The notes beneath the pieces are model-generated. The model was not told the origin of the DNA. It ran no database searches and worked only from the letters and a program-made list of their open reading frames with translations. A stretch of DNA of 17,523 bases from an uncultured Clostridia bacterium (GTDB lineage: Bacteria > Bacillota > Clostridia > Christensenellales > Aristaeellaceae). Made by a program: the position numbers and the translations under genes. Shown here one piece after another: positions 6,932-13,911 of the stretch; the stretch's first letter is position 1; each line of letters opens with the position of its first letter. The stretch is taken from the NCBI GenBank assembly GCA_937874275.1, contig CALNAU010000212.1:1-17523 (forward strand), in the 5' to 3' direction.

Positions 6932-7999
6932 ATGAGCGTGCAAGGGCTGTTCAGCCAGGGTCTGCTGCTGTTGGCAGGCTTTGTTCACCTGCTGACCGGC
7001 GGGCTGACCGACGCGCACCTGACCCGCATGCTGGCCGCCATGCTGGTGGTCATCTTTGTCAACCTGCTGCACCCCAGGCGCGCGGCCTACCTGCCCATGG
7101 CTGTCTATCTGGCCCTGGGTGTCATGGACCCGGCCATGCTGAGCTTCGCGCCGCTGATGCTCTATCTGTGTCTCACCCTGCCGGATGCCCCCTGGCCCGC
7201 CGCGGCGCCCGGCCTGTTGCTGGTGTACCACTACCGGCATGTGGATATGTTTCTGGGCGTTATATTGCTGGCCGCCCTGCTGCTGCGCTATAAGGACGAC
7301 AGCCTGGCCCGCATGCAGGCGCGGTATTTCGCCGCGGTGGACGATTCCAGCGAGCGGGCCACCCGCCAGCAGCGCGAGCTGTCCTCCATGCAGCACGAGC
7401 AGGAGACATCGGTCAAGCTGGCCGTCGCGCAGGAGCGCAACCGCATCGCTCGCGATATCCACGACAATGTGGGTCATATCCTCTCGCGCAGCCTGCTGCA
7501 GGTCAAGGCATTGAGCCTGAACCCGGCCGACCCGGACCTGAAGCGCAACCTGGACGACCTGCACGACTCCCTGGCCACCGGCATGAACGCCATCCGCCAC
7601 AGCGTGCACAACACGCGCCAGGATACTTTGCACCTGGACCGGGAGATACAGGCGCTGTTAGACGGCTTCGCCTTCTGCCCGGTGCAGTACACCAATGCCG
7701 GTGGCAGCGAGCTGTCGCTCAACCACAAGTACGTGGTGATGGCCGTCATCCGCGAGGCGCTGAGCAACATCATGCGCCACTCCAACGCCACCCACGCGGC
7801 CATCACCCTGTCGGAAATGAGCGGCAGCCACCTGCTGCTCATCAGCGACAACGGCACCAACAGCAAGGCACCGCAGGGCCAGGGCATGGGCCTGGCCGCC
7901 ATGGAGGAGCGCGTGCGCGGCCTGGGCGGCAGCGTGCACATCACCACCGACCATGGCTTCCGCATCCTGCTCACACTGCCCAAGGAGAACCCGCTATGA
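6932..7999 (+). CDS. Sensor histidine kinase, NarL-partner (HisKA_3) type
   Basis: A 355-aa membrane kinase. The first 118 residues hold about five hydrophobic segments with very short loops and no extracellular sensor domain, the pattern of 'intramembrane-sensing' kinases such as LiaS or BceS relatives (family comparison). A short linker (120-165) leads to the dimerization/phosphoacceptor helix with RDIHDNVGH (174-182; phosphoacceptor His177), then the ATPase domain with N-box EALSN (Asn279), G1 DNGTN (306-310) and G2 GQGMGL (316-321). The start at 6932 was chosen because an in-frame ATG at 6893 lies within the promoter; GGGGGTGA stands just before 6932. Its stop overlaps the regulator start (ATGA), so the pair is translationally coupled. 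It probably senses envelope stress or the exporter's substrate. Confidence 0.92.
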   Translation: MSVQGLFSQGLLLLAGFVHLLTGGLTDAHLTRMLAAMLVVIFVNLLHPRRAAYLPMAVYLALGVMDPAMLSFAPLMLYLCLTLPDAPWPAAAPGLLLVYHYRHVDMFLGVILLAALLLRYKDDSLARMQARYFAAVDDSSERATRQQRELSSMQHEQETSVKLAVAQERNRIARDIHDNVGHILSRSLLQVKALSLNPADPDLKRNLDDLHDSLATGMNAIRHSVHNTRQDTLHLDREIQALLDGFAFCPVQYTNAGGSELSLNHKYVVMAVIREALSNIMRHSNATHAAITLSEMSGSHLLLISDNGTNSKAPQGQGMGLAAMEERVRGLGGSVHITTDHGFRILLTLPKENPL

Positions 8000-8619
8000 A
8001 GGTATTGATTGTGGACGATGACCGCATCGTCTGCCAGGCGCTCAAGACCATCCTGGAGCAGGACCCCGCCCTGCATGTCACGGCCCTGGGCAGCAGCTAC
8101 GAGGACGCCGTGCGCCTGTACGACCAGCATCAGCCCGACATCCTGCTGATGGACATCCGCATGGGCGAGAAGACCGGCCTGGACGCGGCAGAAACCATCC
8201 TGGCCCGCCACCCGGCCGCGCGCATCCTGTTTTTGACCACGTTTTCGGATGACGAGTATATCCTGCGCGCGCTGGACATCGGCGCCAAGGGCTACCTGCT
8301 CAAGCAGGATTATGAGGCCATCGCTCCTGCGCTCAAGGCGGTGCATTCCGGCCAGACGGTCTTTGGCAGCGAGATTGTGCAGGCGCTGCCCCCTCTGCTC
8401 AAGCCCCGCCAGGCGCCCGCCCCGGCGGCGGACCTGTCCCCCCGCGAGCAGGATGTTCTGCGCCTGTGCGCCGAGGGCTTCAGCAACCGCGAAATTGCGG
8501 CCCGGCTGTACCTAAGCGAAGGCACCGTGCGCAACTACGTATCCCAACTGCTGCAAAAGCTCGACCTGCGCGACCGCACCCAGCTGGTGGTGTATTACTA
8601 TCGGGGGAAGGGGAAGTAG
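7996..8619 (+). CDS. Response regulator, NarL/LuxR (FixJ-type HTH) family
   Basis: A 207-aa cytoplasmic transcription factor. The receiver domain (1-115) has the acidic pair Asp8/Asp9, the phosphorylation site Asp53 in LLMDIRM, Thr81/Thr82 and Lys103. The C-terminal LuxR-type helix-turn-helix (about 147-205) contains LSPREQDVLRLCAEGFSN and the recognition helix region SEGTVRNYVSQLLQKL. AAGGAG stands 8 nt before the ATG, inside the kinase gene. Expected to be phosphorylated by the kinase and to bind the TGTCAT boxes in the divergent promoter region, controlling the exporter and its own operon. No clear terminator follows the gene. Confidence 0.95.
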   Translation: MKVLIVDDDRIVCQALKTILEQDPALHVTALGSSYEDAVRLYDQHQPDILLMDIRMGEKTGLDAAETILARHPAARILFLTTFSDDEYILRALDIGAKGYLLKQDYEAIAPALKAVHSGQTVFGSEIVQALPPLLKPRQAPAPAADLSPREQDVLRLCAEGFSNREIAARLYLSEGTVRNYVSQLLQKLDLRDRTQLVVYYYRGKGK

Positions 8620-8705
8620 CGCAATTCGGCACAGCCATAGCCATACGGCGCTCGTGACCCCTCGCCATATTTTCAATCCACTTCTTTTCCCCCTGTGTGT
8701 TTTTC

Positions 8706-8852
8706 ACCCACTTGACCCACTTGTCCCACTTCACAAAGAAATTCTCTATGTTGGTATCCCTACAGAAAGAAATATACGCATTTGAGGAACCCACTTTGCC
8801 CCATTCACCCGGTCATGTCCGTGGCGACAGTGGGGAAGTGGGACAAGTGGAT
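8706..8852. repeat. Tandem 9-nt repeats forming a 16-bp inverted repeat
   Basis: Three adjacent 9-mers, ACCCACTTG, ACCCACTTG and TCCCACTTC, fill 8706-8732. Two related ones (ACCCACTTT, GCCCCATTC) fill 8789-8806. The reverse complement returns at 8835-8852 (GAAGTGGGA, CAAGTGGAT). CCACTTGTCCCACTTC (8717-8732) and its exact complement (8835-8850) form a perfect 16-bp inverted repeat with a 102-nt interior. The 9-nt period would suit either repeated codon triplets or protein-binding iterons. Confidence 0.75.
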
Positions 8853-9020
8853 AGTTTTCTGATAGGGGGCTACCGGGTGCTGGATGTGCGGCCCGGTGTT
8901 GCCCGCAAGGCGGGCGGCGAAGGGGTGCGGTATCTATGCCGCATCAGCGGCCAGGAACGCGAATTGTGGTATTCACACGGCCAGTGGTTTGTAGAGGGGG
9001 CTTCCGTCTCTCCGCCATAA
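8748..9020 (+). CDS. Small ORF of unknown function (doubtful, possibly a gene remnant)
   Basis: An open frame of about 90 codons; possible starts are ATG 8748 and GTG 8838 or 8847. None has a strong ribosome binding site. The last 55 or so residues (from GGYRVLDVRPG to the stop) look protein-like: many codons end in G or C as in neighbouring genes, and the segment ELWYSHGQWFVEGA resembles a folded-domain edge. The first part merely translates the 9-nt repeats. No family was recognised. It could be the tail of a degraded gene, for example from a mobile element, rather than a working gene. Confidence 0.3.
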   Translation: MLVSLQKEIYAFEEPTLPHSPGHVRGDSGEVGQVDSFLIGGYRVLDVRPGVARKAGGEGVRYLCRISGQERELWYSHGQWFVEGASVSPP

Positions 9021-9035
9021 CGTCGGTGTAAAAAG

Positions 9036-9072
9036 GAGAGCCCGCCGGTGTTCTGTCACACGGCGGGTTCTC
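9036..9072 (-). terminator. Rho-independent terminator of the propeller-SBP operon
   Basis: A 12-bp stem, GAGAGCCCGCCG (9036-9047) with CGGCGGGTTCTC (9061-9072), contains one G-T wobble and is extended inward by GTG/CAC. On the minus strand it is followed within a few bases by TTTTT, a proper terminator about 70 nt past the stop of the 732-aa gene. On the plus strand it is followed by only a loosely T-rich stretch. Confidence 0.75.
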
Positions 9073-9093
9073 GTTGCTCTTGTTGTCCCATCA

Positions 9094-9111
9094 GCGCGAA
9101 GCGCTTCGCGC
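9094..9111. repeat. Perfect 18-bp palindrome
   Basis: GCGCGAAGCGCTTCGCGC is exactly self-complementary. The flanks TCA (9091-9093) and TGA (9113-9115) extend the symmetry with one bulged C. It lies 31 nt after the stop of the 732-aa gene and before its terminator, and no gene covers it. Confidence 0.85.
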
Positions 9112-9142
9112 CTGACTATTAACGCCTCATTCGTCCCTGCCT

Positions 9143-11341
9143 TTACCGGCTCTCCAGCCGCATCAGGCGCATGCGCTGCTCGGCCTCAGCGAGAAACTCG
9201 TCCAGCGTCGTCTGTCGCCAGGCGTAGCGCAGCTGTAAACGCATGAGTTCACGCATGGGCAAGCCCATATAGTCGCTGCCATAGCTGCGGATATAGCCGT
9301 TTTCATACAAGGCGCGGTAGCGGGCGATGCCCTGTTCGCTGACCAGATACCGTTGATTCTCCCATTGCTGCATCTCAAGAAGAAAACTGTCCAGGTTGGC
9401 TTGGGCTTCAGTTTTTTCTGCGCCTTGGGCCTCATCGACAACCTGCTGCATCATATCGCGGCGGGCTATCAGATTGGGCCACCAGGATTCGGACGCTGGG
9501 TCGATGACCTCTTCTCGTACCGATGGGTTGAGCGTAACCACCGTCTCGGGTGTTAGGCGGTCCACATAGGTTTCCAAAAAGCGGATGGCGGCATCGCGTT
9601 GTTCGCTGCGCGGATCAACCACCAGGACATACAAGTCGCGGTGGTTGACAACCGGGTCTCCCGCCCGCATGGCCAGTTGGAGAGGTGCGGGGGTATTCGG
9701 CTCCTGTATATGCCAGGAGAGCATCTGCGGGGCAAAGTAGTAATAGCCCCCATCCACCAGCGAACGGGTTGCCCCGGTATTGCCCATGATGTTGTCAAAG
9801 GATACGGTTTGTGCCCGCTCCAGCATCGCGCGCAGCATGGGCGACTGGAAGCTGAATTCCTGCCCCGTATGCGCACAGTAGTTGGTGTACAGATTGACTG
9901 CCAGGCGCACCAGCATCTGCGGAATGTCGTCCGTATTCACCGGGCGTATGTCCGGATAGCGGTCCACATAGTCATCGTTCCACATATCAATCAGGTCGCA
10001 CAGCTCATCAAAAGTAGTAGGCACGCCCAAGCCTACCTCCTCAAAGCAGCTTGGGTGATAGCCGTGCTCCTCGCCGATGGCGGCGTAGGGCACCATCAGC
10101 AGCTGATCCCCCTGGGTTGCGATAGCCTGCATGGCCGGGTAGGTGGATTTGACAAACGCTGCCAGCGTGGGGCTGCCGCTCAGGTCGGCGCAGTAGCCCT
10201 TTTGCTTGATAACCTCCAAATCGTACTGGCTGCTGAGCACGCAGTAGATATCCGGTCTGTCGTTTTCCAGCAGAAGATTCTCGGCCAGTTCCTTCATGTC
10301 ACTGTAGGGGGGAAACTCGCTCGCTTCAATCAGCATCTGACCGCGCAGCGCTTCAATGGTTGACCAGAGGGCGGGCCCCAGCGTGTCGCCGTATATCTTC
10401 AGCCGAGGCACAGCCGTCTGTTTGTCCGTGGGGCGCACCAGCAGTTTATTTCCCTGCGCCATGGCGATGTAGCCGCCGGTCAGCAAGGTGATTTCCCCCA
10501 CCGCGGGCGGTCCGTTCACCTCTTGCGGGGCATCGGCAAACACGGTTATCGCTTGGCCAGGATGGCCGGCATACACATTGCCTCCGCTGAGCAGATACAC
10601 GGTATCCGCCTGACTGTCGTAGGCTATGCCATGGGCGAAGCGCGCATAATGCACACCCGCGGGCCCAAGCTCGGTCAAACTATCTTCCACAGGGTCGTAC
10701 ACGATCAGAATGGGCTTAGGCTGCGCTGCCAATTCCGGGTTATAGTATCTGCCCTCATCCAGCACCAAGGCCAGCAGCTTGTCATCCCGATACGGCGCAA
10801 GAAATTGGACGTGCATGCCCTCGTGCCACTTTCCGCTGCCGTCTGCCAGCGAAAAGCTTAGCAGCGCTGTGGTAGGCCGCCCCTCCTGCTCTCCGCGATA
10901 GATGAGGTACAGCCTGCCCTGATGCATCAGCGCATGCTGTGGCGCCCCAAACACGCCGTCATCCGCCGCTTGTCGCAACAGCTGCGCCATGGAGAGGTCA
11001 ACGGGCACGCCCGGAATCAGCGCTCCATCAGTCAGCGTCAGCGGAAAAACCTGCTGAGCATCGCTGCGCAATCCCCATAGCCCAGTGCCTTCCCACAAAA
11101 TGGTGTCATAAGGCGCGGCATCCTTGTGCGTCGCCGCCACCATCCGCAGCACTTCCTCCCCTACAAGCCAGGCATATAGCCCGCTCTGCCCATAGAGCAG
11201 CAAACCCTCCGCCTCCGGAAGCACCGCGCGAATACTGCCCGTGTCTTCCAATGTGAGCACCGGGTTATCCTGCGCACCAAGCGCCATGGCCGGTACCGCC
11301 AAGGTGAGCAGAAGCAAAATGGACAAAAACCGCCGTAACAT
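9143..11341 (-). CDS. Secreted propeller-like/solute-binding fusion protein (732 aa)
   Basis: A protein with a signal peptide (MLRRFLSILLLLTLAVPAMALGAQ, cleavage about 20-24) and no lipobox Cys. Residues about 28-310 are short beta-rich blades typical of WD/kelch-like propellers: repeated G-R-L-Y and D-T-V-Y-L-L strands, and the segment LAPYRDDKLLALVLDEG. From about 313 (LKIYGDTLG) to about 620 it resembles an ABC extracellular solute-binding protein, with KGYCADLSGS (381-390) and a helix like TFDELCDLIDMWNDDY. A charged helix (about 640-680) and the end RLMRLESR follow. It is a paralogue of the 777-aa protein encoded immediately upstream, to which it aligns end to end. GGAGAAAGAT precedes the ATG. 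The substrate is unknown; a role in binding or sensing an extracellular ligand is inferred. Confidence 0.8.
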   Translation of the reverse strand: MLRRFLSILLLLTLAVPAMALGAQDNPVLTLEDTGSIRAVLPEAEGLLLYGQSGLYAWLVGEEVLRMVAATHKDAAPYDTILWEGTGLWGLRSDAQQVFPLTLTDGALIPGVPVDLSMAQLLRQAADDGVFGAPQHALMHQGRLYLIYRGEQEGRPTTALLSFSLADGSGKWHEGMHVQFLAPYRDDKLLALVLDEGRYYNPELAAQPKPILIVYDPVEDSLTELGPAGVHYARFAHGIAYDSQADTVYLLSGGNVYAGHPGQAITVFADAPQEVNGPPAVGEITLLTGGYIAMAQGNKLLVRPTDKQTAVPRLKIYGDTLGPALWSTIEALRGQMLIEASEFPPYSDMKELAENLLLENDRPDIYCVLSSQYDLEVIKQKGYCADLSGSPTLAAFVKSTYPAMQAIATQGDQLLMVPYAAIGEEHGYHPSCFEEVGLGVPTTFDELCDLIDMWNDDYVDRYPDIRPVNTDDIPQMLVRLAVNLYTNYCAHTGQEFSFQSPMLRAMLERAQTVSFDNIMGNTGATRSLVDGGYYYFAPQMLSWHIQEPNTPAPLQLAMRAGDPVVNHRDLYVLVVDPRSEQRDAAIRFLETYVDRLTPETVVTLNPSVREEVIDPASESWWPNLIARRDMMQQVVDEAQGAEKTEAQANLDSFLLEMQQWENQRYLVSEQGIARYRALYENGYIRSYGSDYMGLPMRELMRLQLRYAWRQTTLDEFLAEAEQRMRLMRLESR

Positions 11342-11355
11342 ATCTTTCTCCTTTG

Positions 11356-11393
11356 CACACGAGCCCCGCGCCTAATTGCGCTGGGCCCGTGTG
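11356..11393 (-). other. Intercistronic hairpin between the two propeller-SBP genes
   Basis: Arms 11356-11371 and 11378-11393 pair in blocks of 6, 4 and 4 bp separated by two single mismatches, with a 6-nt loop. It ends right before the ribosome binding site of the downstream gene. No T-run follows on the minus strand, so it is more likely an RNA-processing or stabilising element, or a partial block, than a full terminator. Confidence 0.6.
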
Positions 11394-11419
11394 TGGTCTC
11401 CATACAGTTCGGTTACAAT

Positions 11420-13753
11420 TTACCGGCTCTCCAGCCGCATGAGGCGCAGCTTGCCATCGGCCTCCTGCAGGAACTGCTCCAGCGGCAGCTGGCCCTGGGT
11501 ATAGCGTTCAAACAGGGTGCGGATGTCGGGGCTTTGCCAGATGGTGCTCATGGCGTTGAAGGTGCGCACGTAGGCGTTGTCCATCATCTGGCGGTAGTAG
11601 GCGATGGCCTCGGGCACCACCTGCCAGCGCATGCGCTCCATGTTCTTCTCGTTCTCCGCCATCTCGCGCTCGTAGTTGGCCTGCATCTCGGTCTTTTCAG
11701 CGCCTTCCAGCTTGGCCAGCTCGCGCTCCATGTTCGCCTTGCGCTCCTCCATCCACTTGATGCTGCGCTCAAAGTACGGGTTGGGGATGGGGTCGTTAAG
11801 CTCGGGATTGAGCATCGCCGCCTTGACGGGCTGAAGGCCTGAGACATACTGCTCCACATAGCGGATGGCGCTTTCCAGGTTCTTGGATTTGGGGTTGACG
11901 GCCATCAGCGTCAGGGTGACACCGGTGACGGGCTTCTCGGCCTGCGACATCGACAGCTGGAAAGGCTGCTCGGTGCCCACCTCGTAGCCAGGGCCATTGC
12001 CATAGCTGACGGTCATCTGCCCGTCCGGGTTGTTAAAGGAGTTGCTCAGCATATCCAGGCTCAAGCCATAGCGGTTCTCGATGACCGGGGGCTTGTTGTA
12101 GATTTCCTCCATCGCTGCGTTGGAGCCGGGCTGGCTCCAATCCACCTTCTGGGCGATGTCCTCGGTGTTGACGGTGGTGGCACGGGTAAGCAGATCCTTG
12201 AGCTGCGGGTCGGCGAAGGTGAACTCCTCCCCCTTGATGCCCTTGCTGTCGGCAAACAGCGTCATGGCCATCTGCATCAGCTCGTTGCGGTAATCGGTAC
12301 TCTGCATGGGCAGGATATCGGGGAACTTTTCACCCAACTCGTCATTCCACTGCTGCAGGAAGTCGCACAGCTGGTCAAATGTCTTGGGCACTTCCACGCC
12401 CACCTGCTCCAACAGCTTGGGGAAGTACACCACCAGCTGTCCGTCCAGATCCACAGGCACCAGATAGGTCTTGCCCTCGCGCATGGCCTGTTCCTGCATC
12501 ATGGGGTAGGTTTTGGCCACGTAGTCGGTGATAACCTGGCTGCCGCTGAGATCCGCGCAGTAGCCTTTGGCGATGATGTTGTCCAGGTCGATGCTGTCGC
12601 TGCGCAGGAAGAGGATGTCGATGTTATCCTCACCCGATACCAGCGCCTGGCCCAGCTCCTGGGCGGTGGAGAAATACTTGTTGTCCAGGAACGTGACCGG
12701 GATGCCGTTGAGCCCCTGGATAGCAGCCTTGTGGTTGTCGTCCATATAGCTGCCGTAGATGGTCAGCCGGCCGGTGGGCAGCTGGGCCGGGTCGGTGCCG
12801 CGCACGGAAACGCCCTGCTGGTTTACGGCGGCAATCCGGCCGGGGGCAATCATCAGCAGGCGCCCACTCATGGCGCCGCCGTAGTTGGTGGGCGGCAGGT
12901 AGGCGCACAGCTCGGGTCCGTTTGCCTGTGTCCAGCGGTATACCTCATCCTTGCCGGTGAGGTAGACATAATCGCCCTGCGCGTCGTATACCATGCCCAT
13001 GCCCTCGCTGCGGTAGGGCACGCCGGCGGTGCCAAGCTCTGTAAGGGCGTCGGCGGCAGGGTCATACACGGCCAGCATGGGCGGCTTCATTTGATTGGTT
13101 TTGGGGTCCCAAGCCTCTGCCTCATTCATCACCATGGCCAACAGCTTGCCATCCTTGTAGGGGGCAATCTGCGCCACAAACTCGGCCTTGTGTTCTGTGG
13201 CCTGACCACCCGCTGCCACATCGTAGCTGAGCAGCTTGGCCGTTGGCCCCTTGGGGCCGTAGGTGCGCAGCACCATGTACAGGCGGCCACCGTGCGCCAA
13301 CAGCTGACTGGGCTGCTCCTTATAGCCTTCGTCGCCATATTCCATGTTTAGCAGCGGGCTCAAGTCCAGCTGGATGCCCTCACCCAACATGATGCCCTTG
13401 CCACCCTCGTTGATGGTGATGGGGTAGAGCATATCTTTCTCAAGGTGAAGGCCATACAGGCTGTCGCCATCGGCAACCAGCGTGAGGCCGTAGATGTCGG
13501 GGTACTTTTCGGTCCATTCCGGCGTGCTGAACGACTGCAGCTGGGTTAGTTCCTCATCGCCGGGCTGATAGGTATAGATGCCGTCGCCGCTTAGAAGAAT
13601 CTGGTCTTTGAAAAAAGCGGCAGAAGTCAGCCAGGTGGTTTCACCCAAGCTGAGGTCGGTGTTCTGCGCCGCGGGCTGGGCGGCCATGGCCTGCCCAGAC
13701 AGCCCCAGCACCATCATGAGGGCAAGGAAAAGTGTCAACGTCCTTTTGAACAT
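11420..13753 (-). CDS. Secreted propeller-like/solute-binding fusion protein (777 aa)
   Basis: The signal peptide spans residues 1-24 (cleavage near AMA-AQ) and there is no lipobox. Residues about 30-325 are beta-blade repeats (GGRLYMVLRTYG, IAPYKDGKLLAMVMNE, YDAQGDYVYLTGKDEVYRW). Residues about 328-650 are solute-binding-protein-like (GRLTIYGSYMDDN, KGYCADLSGS at 396-405, TFDQLCDFLQQWND). A strongly charged, probably coiled-coil helix lies at about 662-715, and the end is KLRLMRLESR. The start at 13753 was chosen because AAAGGAG stands 9 nt before it and a signal peptide follows at once; an in-frame ATG 54 nt upstream lacks both. First gene of a two-gene operon of paralogues. About 125 nt upstream are direct repeats shared with the permease operon. 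Function is inferred, not known. Confidence 0.82.
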   Translation of the reverse strand: MFKRTLTLFLALMMVLGLSGQAMAAQPAAQNTDLSLGETTWLTSAAFFKDQILLSGDGIYTYQPGDEELTQLQSFSTPEWTEKYPDIYGLTLVADGDSLYGLHLEKDMLYPITINEGGKGIMLGEGIQLDLSPLLNMEYGDEGYKEQPSQLLAHGGRLYMVLRTYGPKGPTAKLLSYDVAAGGQATEHKAEFVAQIAPYKDGKLLAMVMNEAEAWDPKTNQMKPPMLAVYDPAADALTELGTAGVPYRSEGMGMVYDAQGDYVYLTGKDEVYRWTQANGPELCAYLPPTNYGGAMSGRLLMIAPGRIAAVNQQGVSVRGTDPAQLPTGRLTIYGSYMDDNHKAAIQGLNGIPVTFLDNKYFSTAQELGQALVSGEDNIDILFLRSDSIDLDNIIAKGYCADLSGSQVITDYVAKTYPMMQEQAMREGKTYLVPVDLDGQLVVYFPKLLEQVGVEVPKTFDQLCDFLQQWNDELGEKFPDILPMQSTDYRNELMQMAMTLFADSKGIKGEEFTFADPQLKDLLTRATTVNTEDIAQKVDWSQPGSNAAMEEIYNKPPVIENRYGLSLDMLSNSFNNPDGQMTVSYGNGPGYEVGTEQPFQLSMSQAEKPVTGVTLTLMAVNPKSKNLESAIRYVEQYVSGLQPVKAAMLNPELNDPIPNPYFERSIKWMEERKANMERELAKLEGAEKTEMQANYEREMAENEKNMERMRWQVVPEAIAYYRQMMDNAYVRTFNAMSTIWQSPDIRTLFERYTQGQLPLEQFLQEADGKLRLMRLESR

Positions 13754-13876
13754 GCAGAGTTGCTCCTTTCGGCCGGCCCCTGCGTCTGATTGTGATGTCA
13801 GGGCCATGCTCTGCCCCCATGATACGCCATCGGCGCACCCATCGCAAGGAAAAGGATGTTTGTTTCGTATTGGAAT

Positions 13877-13893
13877 TGTAACAATCTTGTAAA
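13877..13893 (-). promoter_or_regulatory. 11-bp-spaced direct repeat, PhoP/PhoB-box-like, before the propeller-SBP operon
   Basis: On the minus strand TTTACA, five bases, GTTACA: two near-identical hexamers with an 11-bp period, 124-140 nt before the start. The 12-mer TTACAATTCCAA (13870-13881) is identical to the one at 3382-3393, in the same orientation. TGTTACAAT could alternatively be an extended -10 promoter element. Confidence 0.45.
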
Positions 13894-13911
13894 ACCGCCC
13901 CGAAGGGAAAG

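Larger units (their letters stand above)
8620..9142. other. Mostly non-coding interval between the regulator and the propeller-SBP genes
   Basis: These 523 nt contain no confidently recognised gene. From left to right: 86 nt without visible features, tandem 9-nt repeats with a 16-bp inverted repeat (8706-8852), a doubtful small ORF (8748-9020), a terminator hairpin (9036-9072) and an 18-bp palindrome (9094-9111). The two flanking genes converge here. Confidence 0.7.

Noticed and set aside
8706..8852. CRISPR array
   Set aside because: The repeat units are 9 nt, adjacent and without unique spacers, and no cas genes are present.
9599..10363. 254-codon plus-strand open frame
   Set aside because: Antisense to the 732-aa secreted protein, with no start signal and a His/Gln/Val-rich shadow composition.
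11356..11393. Hairpin as a rho-independent terminator
   Set aside because: No T-run follows it on either strand; on the minus strand it is followed by the ribosome binding site of the next gene.
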